From Elusimicrobium sp. (GTDB lineage Bacteria > Elusimicrobiota > Elusimicrobia > Elusimicrobiales > Elusimicrobiaceae), in contig SUVG01000008.1 of assembly GCA_015062115.1 (NCBI GenBank), positions 1-64,000 on the forward strand: 64,000 nt of DNA, read 5' to 3'. Position numbers and translations under genes: made by a program. The notes under the pieces were generated by a model, which saw only the letters and a program-made list of their open reading frames with translations, was not told the origin of the DNA and searched no databases. This document shows positions 17,705 through 25,204 of this stretch, piece by piece. The number at the start of each line of letters is the position of its first letter. Position 1 is the first letter of the stretch.

Positions 17705-18175
17705 ATGAAACAAGGTTTTACATTAATAGAGTTATTGGTTGTTGTATTGATTATCGGGATATTGGCTTCCGTGGCCTTACCGCAATATAATATGGCGGTG
17801 GCCAAGGCGGAATTTTCTGAATATGTGACTATCGGAAACACGCTATTTAGAGCAGAGCAACTCTATTATATGGCCAATGGTAAATACACAAAAGATCTGA
17901 CGGAATTGGATATACAAATTCCTGCAAGTATTAATATTTCGTTTTTTGGTGATGTAAATAGTGCTACTAACTGGTTTGGTGGGGCCGATGTTGGAAAAAC
18001 AAAAAGATGGAATGAATACAGATACAGAGTCTTTTTTACACTTGAGAGAAGTGGAACTCGGTGGTGCTTGTCCTACAAGGCAACCGATTTTACAAGAAAA
18101 TTTTGTGATAGTGTAGCCGGCAAAAAAGGGACTCAGGCGTCGTATTATTATTCCGAATTTTCATCAAAACTTTAG
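17705..18175 (+). CDS. Type IV prepilin-like protein
   Basis: 156 residues. MKQG^FTLIELLVVVLIIGI prepilin signal with Glu+5 and pilin helix ending ASVALPQY. Aromatic-rich globular head (ALFRAEQLYYMANGKYT is a common pseudopilin alpha-helix end) and C-terminal pair C-X12-C in RWCLSYKATDFTRKFCDS. AAAAGGAG ribosome site. It directly follows the two low-complexity secreted proteins, which may share its transcript; a strong terminator follows. Confidence 0.9.
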   Translation: MKQGFTLIELLVVVLIIGILASVALPQYNMAVAKAEFSEYVTIGNTLFRAEQLYYMANGKYTKDLTELDIQIPASINISFFGDVNSATNWFGGADVGKTKRWNEYRYRVFFTLERSGTRWCLSYKATDFTRKFCDSVAGKKGTQASYYYSEFSSKL

Positions 18176-18191
18176 AACTATCTGTAAGGAA

Positions 18192-18227
18192 GGGGGGAAA
18201 CCAAAAAAAGGTTTCTCCCCCTTTTTT
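18192..18227 (+). terminator. Intrinsic terminator
   Basis: GGGGGGAAACC/GGTTTCTCCCCC with A7 loop and T6 tail, ending the prepilin transcript. Confidence 0.9.
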
Positions 18228-18378
18228 GTCCTTTCTAGCCAAAGAGGGGGGCTTGTCCCTTTTAAGATAGAGCGATTTTCCTTTTCTCTGCCTGTTTTGT
18301 AACTCCTATATAAAAGGTAATAGAATTTCCCCTCTAAAAAATTTTCCATACTTCATCAAAATCATCTTGATATCCCCT

Positions 18379-18407
18379 TTGTTTCTCCAATTCCCCCCGG
18401 ATAAAAT
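18379..18407 (+). promoter_or_regulatory. Candidate promoter of structured RNA
   Basis: -35 TTGTTT (18379-18384), exactly 17 bp, -10 TAAAAT (18402-18407). Transcription would begin near 18414, just before the first of several hairpins and with no convincing plus-strand gene downstream. Confidence 0.45.
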
Positions 18408-18413
18408 GCTCTC

Positions 18414-18684
18414 TCCGGAAAGACGCTATAGACCTCTTATTAAGTTTCCGCATGGCCGTGTAATCTCCAAGGGCGCAGGGTAAGGGAAGTGTCTGTTTTT
18501 ACCTGTGCCCGCGCGCAACTGGCCCCAAGGTTCTTTGAAAAGGTCTTGGAAGATTACTAACAAGCCTAAAAATATAAAAAGTTAATAAAGTAAGGAGCAA
18601 ATACCAAAAACCCCTAAAAGCCCATCCTCGCTATTTCGTTTTGCCCCATACCCCAGGTACCCCCAAATCGTTCTGGGGCGTTTT
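18414..18684 (+). ncRNA. Candidate structured RNA of unknown class
   Basis: No protein gene is convincing here. The plus strand can form CGGAAA/TTTCCG (18416-18421 with 18445-18450), then a 12-bp closing helix GTAATCTCCAAG with CTTGG-A-AGATTAC (18460-18471 with 18545-18557), which may compete at 18471 with an enclosed helix GGGCGCAGG/CCTGTGCCC (18471-18479 with 18502-18510) that extends by three more pairs. One pair is G-U on plus but a mismatch on minus, favouring plus transcription. CCCCAG/CTGGGG plus TTTT at 18651-18684 may be the terminator. No tmRNA, RNase P, SRP or 6S signature is visible. A 39-codon minus ORF (18334-18453) also lies here but uses atypical codons. Confidence 0.4.
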
Positions 18685-18689
18685 ATAAA

Positions 18690-19470
18690 AATGCAAAAAA
18701 ATGGGTTATTTTGATAATTTAAGAAAACAAGATCTGTTTTTTTGTTTGCAAAATAAAATGCAATTTTGCATAAATAAACAAGGGGGGAAGGGGGTAGAAA
18801 ATATAAAAAAATGGAAAAAACGAAGTAAATTTTGCTTTTTTGAAAACGCAAAACAGGTGGTTTTTGTAAAGAGTACTTTTTGAAAATTAAGCGTTGAACC
18901 GCAAAAAAACAGAGTTTTTTGCGATTATTTTTTTGAACAAAGAGTGCTAATAAAATAAATCTATATTACTTGTTAGAATATAAAAAAAAATATATAAAAA
19001 ATAATAGAAATTAAAATAAAAATAATAATGTTTATAGAGTTGTTTTTTTGTTTGTTTTTTGTATATTAGTTAACATAATAAAAATTATCATTAGTAAAAT
19101 ATTGCGGACATATAACCCCCCGTTTACCAAAAAGGAAACCTGATTTATGCCGGATTTCTGCCTGTCTTATCCACAAGGTTTTTAAGTAATGTAAAAATCT
19201 TTTTTATGCAATTTTGCAAAGAAAAACAAGATAAATAATCTTATTCTGTGTATTAGATTTTAGGGGGAGCAAAATTTGGAGTGATTTTGAATTAAGAGAT
19301 GTTCTAAAAATGCGATTTAAGGAGTTTTAGGGTATCTATCCCCCACCGGTTTCTAATTTGCGCGGATATTGTATAAAAAATAAAGTTAGTAAAGTAAATG
19401 AAAAGTAAGCAGAAGTAAAAAAAGGGTCTTTGGGTAGAGACAGAACGCCTAAAACGGGCCGTTTTGAAAT
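18690..19470. other. AT-rich gene-free region with a DnaA box
   Basis: About 780 bases without a credible gene. The part 18940-19080 is almost pure A/T. A perfect DnaA box TTATCCACA lies at 19167-19175, and ATGCAATTTTGCA occurs twice (near 18760 and 19207). A 9-bp hairpin CGCAAAAAA/TTTTTTGCG is near 18900. A second, near-consensus box TTATCCACC is at 20333-20341. These are features seen at replication origins, but two boxes are few and no dnaA or dnaN gene is in the window. Confidence 0.3.
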
Positions 19471-19476
19471 AAAAAA

Positions 19477-19600
19477 GACCAATTAACTTGGGTGGCCCCG
19501 CAAAGGCATAAGGAAAACCTTTACCAGTATCGCCCCACCATAAGCCAATCATTGGCCAGCATCCGAGCGGGAAAGTTTATGCGTGTCAAGTTAATTAGTC
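19477..19600 (-). ncRNA. Candidate small structured RNA, about 124 nt
   Basis: Minus-strand transcript bounded by a 14-bp closing helix: GACTAATTAACTTG (19600-19587) with CAAGTTAATTGGTC (19490-19477). The single non-Watson-Crick pair is U-G on the minus RNA but C-A on plus, which fixes the strand. The 3' arm is followed by TTTTTTATTT, so the helix doubles as terminator. Inside are hairpins GGTGG/CCACC, AAAGG/CCTTT and GCCAATGATTGGC. A promoter TTGAAA-N17-TAAAAT ends seven bases before the 5' arm. No known RNA family signature was recognised. Confidence 0.6.
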
Positions 19601-19606
19601 ATTAAT

Positions 19607-19635
19607 ATTTTAGCGAACAAAGAGCCTTTTTTCAA
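19607..19635 (-). promoter_or_regulatory. Promoter of the 124-nt RNA
   Basis: Minus-strand -35 TTGAAA (19635-19630), 17-bp spacer, -10 TAAAAT (19612-19607). It lies in the gap directly after the stop codon of the 19638 gene, so the RNA is an independent unit. Confidence 0.6.
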
Positions 19636-19637
19636 TT

Positions 19638-20309
19638 TTAGGCCCTTTCCCCGGCCAATCGTTCCGCCAGCACAAAAGCGCGGGCAAAGCCCTCATTAGT
19701 GGCTTGGTAACTTCGGCTGCGCTTACTGCCGCTGGATATAAGGTAACCGTTTTTTATTTCCCCGGCCAAAATTCTGTCCAGTCTCCCCTCTGCAAAGCCG
19801 GACTTGCGCATGGCTTGGGCTAATAATAATGCGCTAAATTGCGGTTTTTGTAACAAGGCGCGGGTCCCGGCAACAAGCAGTAAGGCCGCCTCTTGGGGAG
19901 AAAGGCGCATTTTTTTGCGCAAAATGACCAAATCCCCCTCCTCTTTTAAGAGAATTTCCCAAGCCCTTGCCGTATTGTGGGGTTTATCTGCCAGTACGGC
20001 CGGAATACGGGGGCTTGTGGCAATAAGGGGTTCCTGCGAATAAGCCGGGCGCGGAAGGGCTAATTCGGTCGCAAATGGTTCTTGCGGAGGTGTTAGTGTT
20101 TCGGATTGGGTGGCTTGCGGGGCTGTAAGCGGGTAGGTTGTCCGCTTTATAGGCTTGTTTGCGGGTATGGAAGAGGCCTTTTTACCTATCAAAGCCAGGA
20201 ATTGTTGGCGTTGTTCTTCAATAAACTCTGCCGATCCTTCTGCTTCAAACTCTTCTCCCCCTGCAAAACGAAAGCGAATTTTAAGGTTTTGCTTATTTTC
20301 TTCCACCAT
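19638..20309 (-). CDS. Protein of unknown function with C-terminal winged-helix-like domain
   Basis: 223 residues from the ATG at 20309 (GAGG nine bases upstream; an ATG at 20315 is also possible). Three parts: a small N-terminal beta/alpha module (LKIRFRFAGGEEFEAEGSAEF, helix to residue 40), a Pro/Thr-rich linker (45-115), and a helical C-terminal domain with an ending (NGYLISSGSKRSRSYQATNEG) that resembles the wing of a winged helix. DNA binding is therefore plausible but not shown. It has its own TTGACA promoter surrounded by GACATAT repeats, which might be autoregulatory, and sits beside the AT-rich region and the 124-nt RNA. Confidence 0.65.
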   Translation of the reverse strand: MVEENKQNLKIRFRFAGGEEFEAEGSAEFIEEQRQQFLALIGKKASSIPANKPIKRTTYPLTAPQATQSETLTPPQEPFATELALPRPAYSQEPLIATSPRIPAVLADKPHNTARAWEILLKEEGDLVILRKKMRLSPQEAALLLVAGTRALLQKPQFSALLLAQAMRKSGFAEGRLDRILAGEIKNGYLISSGSKRSRSYQATNEGFARAFVLAERLAGERA

Positions 20310-20365
20310 ATACATAAGCCTCGCATTAAAAGTTATCCACCGGGGTTATCCCCCGATATAGACAT

Positions 20366-20394
20366 ATAATAAATTAAATTTTGGCATATGTCAA
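20366..20394 (-). promoter_or_regulatory. Promoter with GACATAT repeats
   Basis: Minus-strand -35 TTGACA (20394-20389), 17-bp spacer, -10 TATTAT (20371-20366). GACATAT occurs at the -35 and again about 30 bases upstream, and its complement ATATGTC overlaps the -10, suggesting a repressor or activator site. The leader contains CGGGG/CCCCG and the TTATCCACC sequence. Confidence 0.55.
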
Positions 20395-20880
20395 TATTAA
20401 ACTTTTTAATGTCTTTATATGTCAAAACCTGTTGGCAACTCTGTTTCTACGACGAGAAATAGGCGAAAAATGAATAAAAATATAAGCAAAAAGCAGGCAA
20501 AAAATGCTATTTGAACATATAAAAAATCTAACATAAGTCTTATAATTAGATTTTCTTGGCCGGGGTTGAAGTAAAATGTGCCCAAAAACATACTTTTGAA
20601 AAAGCAAAAAGAAAGACAGTTTTGAAAAGAAAGATTTTTCCCCTTGTTGAAAACAAGGCAATAAAAAACCAAAATAAACCACAAATTTGCGAATAAAAAG
20701 TTTCCCAATCTCGTAAAAACATAAAAAGCAAAAACGAGGTTGAATTTGCAAGCCCTCTAATTTCCTATTATCCCTAAAAAGGGATAGTAGCGGTATCCCT
20801 TAAAATGTTTTAGCGCGTTTGGCTAAATTTTTTAGGTCTTTGGGAAAGTGCGTTTTCTATAAAAATAGTAAAATAGGGAT
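20395..20880. other. Intergenic region upstream of mutY
   Basis: AT-rich, no credible gene; minus-strand open frames here are Phe/Leu-rich and lack ribosome sites. A 10-bp hairpin CTATTATCCC/GGGATAGTAG lies near 20765-20790. TAGGTCTTT near 20833 resembles half of the operator described at other sites but lacks the second arm. Confidence 0.4.
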
Positions 20881-21918
20881 ATGAAAAATTTTTCCGCCAC
20901 CTTGCTGAAATGGTATCAAACCCACAAGCGCGATTTGCCTTGGCGTCGCACCCGGGAGCCGTACCATATTTGGATTTGTGAAATCATCATGCAGCAAACC
21001 CGTATTTCACAGGGGTTGGAGTATTACTTGCGTTTTATAGACCGTTTCCCTTCCCCCCAAGTTTTGGCGGAGGCCACGGAAGACGAAGTGTTGAAATACT
21101 GGCAAGGGCTCGGCTACTATTCCCGCGCGCGAAACTTGCACGCGGCCGCCAAAAGCATGAACGGAGTTTTCCCCGAAACCTACGAGGAAGTCCGCTCGTT
21201 AAAAGGGGTGGGCGACTACACCGCCGCGGCCATTTGCTCTATTTCCTATAATATGCCTTATGCGGTGGTGGACGGAAATGTCTATCGGGTGCTTTCGCGT
21301 GTGTTTGGCATAAACACTCCCATAGATTCCCCCTCCGGGAAAAAGGAGTTTACCGCTTTGGCCCAAAAACTACTGGATAAAAAACATCCGGGCGATTTTA
21401 ACGAAGCGCTTATGGATTTTGGGGCCACCTGTTGCACGCCGCAAGCCCCGCTTTGTGCGGAGTGCCCGTATAATAAGAAATGTGTGGCCTATTTAGAAGG
21501 GAAAGTGGATAGCCTGCCCGTAAAAACACAAAAGACAAAAGTGACGGAACGCTTTTTTCACTATATATATGTAGAGCAAGGGGGCAAGACTTGGTTACAT
21601 AAGCGCGGGGCGGGTGATGTGTGGCAGAATTTGTACGAGCCACCCCTTGTAGAAACGCCGCGGGCTTTGCCGGAAAAAAAATGGATTGCTTCGACTTCTT
21701 ATACAGAATTATTTTCCATACATACCCCCCAACTCCTTGCCGGGCCTCTAAAGCACGTTCTTTCGCACCGGGTTATCCATGCGGACTTATATAAGGTTGT
21801 TCTTCCCCCCTCCGCCAAAGTACCCGAAGGGTTTATCCGTATAGCGACAAAAGATTTACCCAAGTATGCCGTTTCCCGCCTGGTGCAGAAACTTTTGGAA
21901 AAGGGCGGTGTGTTGTAA
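20881..21918 (+). CDS. mutY: A/G-specific adenine DNA glycosylase MutY
   Basis: 345 residues, normal length. MutY removes adenine opposite 8-oxoguanine. Catalytic Glu region EIIMQQTRISQ (near residue 38), helix-hairpin-helix LKGVGDYTAAAI, catalytic Asp in VVDGNVYRVLSR, and the [4Fe-4S] ligands C-X6-C-X2-C-X5-C (CTPQAPLCAECPYNKKC). The C-terminal part (about 225-340) is the NUDIX-like 8-oxoG-recognition domain. Single gene followed by a strong terminator; upstream promoter not clear. Confidence 0.96.
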   Translation: MKNFSATLLKWYQTHKRDLPWRRTREPYHIWICEIIMQQTRISQGLEYYLRFIDRFPSPQVLAEATEDEVLKYWQGLGYYSRARNLHAAAKSMNGVFPETYEEVRSLKGVGDYTAAAICSISYNMPYAVVDGNVYRVLSRVFGINTPIDSPSGKKEFTALAQKLLDKKHPGDFNEALMDFGATCCTPQAPLCAECPYNKKCVAYLEGKVDSLPVKTQKTKVTERFFHYIYVEQGGKTWLHKRGAGDVWQNLYEPPLVETPRALPEKKWIASTSYTELFSIHTPQLLAGPLKHVLSHRVIHADLYKVVLPPSAKVPEGFIRIATKDLPKYAVSRLVQKLLEKGGVL

Positions 21919-21935
21919 GAAAAGTTTTAAGAATA

Positions 21936-21965
21936 AAAAAGAGCCCGCCGAAAGGCGGGCTTTTA
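21936..21965 (+). terminator. Bidirectional terminator
   Basis: AGCCCGCC/GGCGGGCT with loop GAAA and A/T runs on both sides, between convergent mutY and the 21985 gene. Confidence 0.9.
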
Positions 21966-21984
21966 ATAACTATGAGATAGTAGT

Positions 21985-23010
21985 TTAATTAAGAAGTCCG
22001 GTTTCCATAAGTGCTTTTTCAACTTTTGCCTGGAAGGAGGGATAGAGGACGCCTAATTCAATGGGTTCTAATGGTGTTCCTTTTGCCTTTAGTTCGTTCA
22101 AAAAAAGTTCAAAATTTTTTACGTCATAAAAATTCAAAGGTTCCCCTATCGGAGATACCGGATCCCACTTCCATGAGAAGTTATTATCTAACGAAAAGAA
22201 AGTAATCGTGGTCCCTTCTCCATATTTAAAGCTGGCTCCGACTCTTATAAACTTAGTAAGTTCATTCCATTTTTCTAAAGAAATTGGTTCATTTAGGAAG
22301 GGTTTTCCATCAATTTGCAAAATCGGAGAGTTAGCATCGGGACGGAATGCTAATTCAATCGGAATAGAGGAGCCCGAGTTAATAGTTAAAATGCCTTCTT
22401 GCGGGTTGAAATTAAATCTTTGGAACCTATCTTTAAAACCCTGAACCAAGTACGGAAGGTATTCTTCGGGCATAATAACAGTGAAAGGTTCTTCTGCATT
22501 GGGGGTAGTTAATTCAGTAAAAAGGACTCCCCCACTTAATTCCATGCTAGTAAATAAGATCCCTTTCCTGGATAAAAATTTATCAGCAGGAAAATCTTTA
22601 GGAATAAAAATATCTCTAAGAGACTCAATGGCTAATAAATCTTTTGTGGTATTTTTTGCTAAGGCGTCTGCTACGGATTTTTCCAGTAAATCTATGGAAG
22701 GAATAGAGACTCTTCCGGCAGAAAGCGGTGTGCGCGTGTTAGAAAAATTAATAACATTCGTAATTTTACCGGCAGAAACGACTGGATTGCTGGGGGTTTT
22801 AACGACGGGCGAAACTTGAATGTATCCCCCAGCTCCTATGGCCCAAGGATTTACGGAAACAGGAGTAGTGGGCATGGGTACCGGTTTTATTCTAACAGGT
22901 TTTACTCTAATGGGAACTTTTTGTGCATTCACTTCAAAAGAGACGGTGCAAAACAATGTAGCCAACAAACTTGTTATTAACAGATGTTGCATCTTTTTCT
23001 TCTTAAACAT
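21985..23010 (-). CDS. Secreted protein of unknown function, 341 aa
   Basis: Start at ATG 23010 with AAGGAG nine bases upstream. Signal peptide of about 29 residues (KKKK, hydrophobic core, ends VNAQ). A Val/Pro/Lys-rich stretch (VPIRVKPVRIKPVPMP) follows, then a mixed alpha/beta domain (about 130-330). No family recognised. The gene is preceded by operator site b, nearly identical over 20 bases to site c, placing it in the same proposed regulon of exported proteins. It is monocistronic, between two terminators. Confidence 0.7.
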   Translation of the reverse strand: MFKKKKMQHLLITSLLATLFCTVSFEVNAQKVPIRVKPVRIKPVPMPTTPVSVNPWAIGAGGYIQVSPVVKTPSNPVVSAGKITNVINFSNTRTPLSAGRVSIPSIDLLEKSVADALAKNTTKDLLAIESLRDIFIPKDFPADKFLSRKGILFTSMELSGGVLFTELTTPNAEEPFTVIMPEEYLPYLVQGFKDRFQRFNFNPQEGILTINSGSSIPIELAFRPDANSPILQIDGKPFLNEPISLEKWNELTKFIRVGASFKYGEGTTITFFSLDNNFSWKWDPVSPIGEPLNFYDVKNFELFLNELKAKGTPLEPIELGVLYPSFQAKVEKALMETGLLN

Positions 23011-23070
23011 AAGGTTTTATCTCCTTGAGGAATGTATTGTATACCGTTCCTCTATACTTAATATACTTAA

Positions 23071-23114
23071 AGATTAATTTTTTTCAAAAAACTCAACAAG
23101 GGCCAAAAGACCTA
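23071..23114 (-). promoter_or_regulatory. Inverted-repeat operator and promoter, site b
   Basis: Minus strand TAGGTCTTTTGGCCCTTGTT at 23114-23095, differing from site c at one of 20 bases. -35 TTGTTG at 23099-23094; the -10 at 17 bp is weak (TAATCT, 23076-23071). An AAGACC half-site lies about 23 bp upstream. Confidence 0.6.
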
Positions 23115-23160
23115 GAGAAATATAGGTCTTAATTAAGAAAGCTTGAAATAATTATAAAAG

Positions 23161-23187
23161 AAAAGCCCGCCTTTCGGCGGGCTTTTT
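23161..23187 (-). terminator. Intrinsic terminator
   Basis: AAGCCCGCC/GGCGGGCTT with loop TTTC, following the FadL-like gene on the minus strand; T/A runs on both sides. Confidence 0.85.
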
Positions 23188-23206
23188 GTTACTGTAAAAC
23201 TTCCTT

Positions 23207-24430
23207 TTAGAATTTATACCCAACGGTGATGCCGTACAAATCGCTATGACCGTGGCTGTATTTAACGGTTTCTCCTCTAGTGGACACCCCGCTGAGGTCT
23301 TCCCCAAAGATGCGACCGTAATAGGCATCGATCGTCCAGTTATCGGTTGCATATCCGGCCCCGATGCTGGCAATGTGACGGTCATCCACAGGAACCATGG
23401 TATCCATGGCTTTTTCGTTGATGGGGGATTTATCAAACACATACCCGGCGCGAACGGCCCAAGTATCATTGATTTTGTATTCGGTACCGAAGTTCAAACG
23501 GTAGGTATCCTTATATTTTTTTAGGTTGCGGATAACCGGACGATTGGCATCTTCACCCGTATATTGGATAAGGATTTGGTCGTAAGAGCTCCAGAAGGTA
23601 CCCACGATGCCGGCTTCCATAGTCCATTTATCGGTCGGTTTGAAAGATAACCCGGCGGTAATGCTATCCGGTAAAACAATAGAACCGATAACATCAGCAT
23701 TGATGAGGTTGTAAGAGGCTAATCCCGGGAATCCACCCGTACGAATACGACCAGTCAAATCCGTTTTTACTTTGGTACGGTACATAGCACCCAAAGCCCA
23801 TTTTTCAGCCCATTCAGGCTTATATAAGAAAGAGAAATTTCCCCCCCAGTTTACACCGGAACCACTAAGTTTATAATTGGAGTTTTGATATAAAGGAGAG
23901 AGCATAGCTTCTTGTTCAAATCCAATAATCATGGCTTCTAATCCCATAGCCATGGAGAATTCATCATTGGCTTTGATGGCGATGGTCGGGGTCAAGGAGA
24001 AGGTTTCCAAATTCATTTTGTAGGCTAAAGTGCTACCTGCCCAGGTAGAATAATCTTGGTATTCTCCACCCAAACCAAAGCGGGTAAATCCGCCTAAACC
24101 TAAACTAATATCATCACTCCATTTGTGGGTGATGTAGAAATTCGGTACAGGGATAATGTTATCCTTTAAGGAGCGGCTATCGCCATTTACCGTGGTGGTG
24201 GCATCCGCTACTACTGCCGTCGCGCCGACTTGGATTTGGGTTCCTTCCAATTCGGTGATGAGGGCAGGGTTGTTGGCCAAGGAGGCGGCTTCCGCCCCGT
24301 TGGCTACCGTGGCTCCGCCCATGGCGGTCCCTTTGGCGCTGTATTCGTACAACGCGAATCCGGCACCGTAAACAGTGCTGGAGAAGACAAACGGCAATAA
24401 TACTACTAATGTCGTTATTATGTTTTTCAT
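23207..24430 (-). CDS. FadL/OMPP1/TodX-family outer-membrane transporter
   Basis: 407 residues from ATG 24430 (AAGGAA ribosome site; a longer frame to 24454 lacks one). Signal peptide ends VYG/A. The mature N-terminus GFALYEYSAKGTAMGGATVA followed by AASLANNPAL is the signature of FadL proteins, whose N-terminal plug closes a 14-strand barrel for long-chain fatty acids and other hydrophobic compounds. The last residue is Phe (GYKF), typical for barrel assembly. Located downstream of a TPR protein gene on the same strand but separated by a hairpin. Confidence 0.9.
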   Translation of the reverse strand: MKNIITTLVVLLPFVFSSTVYGAGFALYEYSAKGTAMGGATVANGAEAASLANNPALITELEGTQIQVGATAVVADATTTVNGDSRSLKDNIIPVPNFYITHKWSDDISLGLGGFTRFGLGGEYQDYSTWAGSTLAYKMNLETFSLTPTIAIKANDEFSMAMGLEAMIIGFEQEAMLSPLYQNSNYKLSGSGVNWGGNFSFLYKPEWAEKWALGAMYRTKVKTDLTGRIRTGGFPGLASYNLINADVIGSIVLPDSITAGLSFKPTDKWTMEAGIVGTFWSSYDQILIQYTGEDANRPVIRNLKKYKDTYRLNFGTEYKINDTWAVRAGYVFDKSPINEKAMDTMVPVDDRHIASIGAGYATDNWTIDAYYGRIFGEDLSGVSTRGETVKYSHGHSDLYGITVGYKF

Positions 24431-24457
24431 AGTGTTTTTCCTTAATATAAGCACAAC

Positions 24458-24491
24458 AAACCCCTACTCCACCTGTGCAGAGTAGGGGTTT
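24458..24491 (-). terminator. Hairpin terminator
   Basis: AAACCCCTACTC/GAGTAGGGGTTT between the TPR protein gene and the FadL-like gene; the T-run is short, so termination may be partial. Confidence 0.6.
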
Positions 24492-24501
24492 GGTCGGTTT
24501 A

Positions 24502-25164
24502 TTATTTATTTAATTGTTCAATTTTTTCTTTAGCTACCGTGCCAAAATAAGATTTGGTGTAGTTTTCCAATAAATACTTATAGGCTTCCAAGGCTTCGGC
24601 TTTTTGGCCGGCTAATTCCTGGCTGAGGGCTAAAGTCAAATAGGCTTGCGGGATAGCAAAACTATTCGGGTTGTTTTTAATAAATTCGTTCATGCCGTCG
24701 GCGGCGGCTTGATATTCCCCCGCGGCTTGTAAAGCGGCAGAGCGGGACAAACTGGCTACCGTATAAACAGTTTCATTTTTGGAATCGGCGAGCAGTTTGT
24801 AAACTTCCGCGGCTTGGGCAAAATTTTCGTTGGCATACAGTACATCAGCCTTTAACAACTGGGCATACTGGGCGGCATGGGTGCCGGGATATTTGGCGGA
24901 AAGATCGTCCAAGTGCTTGAAACCGGCCTGTTCGCCTTCTTTGGCCATGGCAATTTGGGCGGTGTAATAAGCGGCCCAAGAGTTTTCGGCAATTTTCTGT
25001 TGGTGGGCATTATAGGCAGAGCCGATAATAGCGGCCAACACCAAAATTACGGCGGCGGTAATAACGCCTTGTTTATTCTTTTTGCAAAAATTAACGATGC
25101 CCATTAAAAAAGAGGCAATGAAATCTTGATTCTCAGGTTGAGTAGTGTTTTGTTTTTTAGTCAT
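24502..25164 (-). CDS. Inner-membrane tetratricopeptide protein (YfgM-like)
   Basis: 220 residues. Cytoplasmic N-terminus, one membrane helix (about 36-52, ITAAVILVLAAIIGSAY) and a periplasmic TPR-type helical repeat domain (WAAYYTAQIAMAKEGEQAG, YAQLLKADVLYANENFAQA, FAIPQAYLTLALSQELAGQ). This is the layout of YfgM/TPR_21 proteins, which work with the SecYEG-associated chaperone network in gamma-proteobacteria; here that role is inferred only from layout. Confidence 0.75.
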   Translation of the reverse strand: MTKKQNTTQPENQDFIASFLMGIVNFCKKNKQGVITAAVILVLAAIIGSAYNAHQQKIAENSWAAYYTAQIAMAKEGEQAGFKHLDDLSAKYPGTHAAQYAQLLKADVLYANENFAQAAEVYKLLADSKNETVYTVASLSRSAALQAAGEYQAAADGMNEFIKNNPNSFAIPQAYLTLALSQELAGQKAEALEAYKYLLENYTKSYFGTVAKEKIEQLNK

Positions 25165-25204
25165 ATATCTATTATATTAAAATTAGAGCGTTTGGTAAAA
25201 TGCA

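Noticed and set aside
17008-17841. 277-codon minus-strand open frame
   Set aside because: Antisense of the SRP-repeat gene; the low-complexity Val/Gly/Arg/Glu composition mirrors the repeat, and no ribosome site is present.
18164-18349. 61-codon minus-strand open frame
   Set aside because: Runs into the prepilin terminator and has no ribosome site; considered chance.
18334-18453. 39-codon minus-strand ORF with a GGAG upstream
   Set aside because: Uses AGG, AGA, CGG and GGG codons that are rare in neighbouring genes, and the GGAG is 11 bases from the ATG. Not listed as a gene; kept only as an alternative reading of the structured region.
18414-18684. Identification as 6S, SRP, RNase P or tmRNA
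   Set aside because: Size could fit, but the conserved core sequences of these RNAs were not found on either strand.
19304-19552. 82-codon minus-strand open frame
   Set aside because: Overlaps the structured RNA and has no ribosome site; composition is not protein-like.
19477-19600. Miniature transposon with 14-bp terminal inverted repeats
   Set aside because: No target-site duplication, the mismatch is a U-G pair on the minus RNA, and a promoter and T-run fit an RNA gene better.
20833-20850. TAGGTCTTTGGGAAAGTG upstream of mutY as another operator copy
   Set aside because: Has the left arm but no GACC/GGCC right arm and is not placed at the fixed distance from a -35; mutY is not an exported protein.
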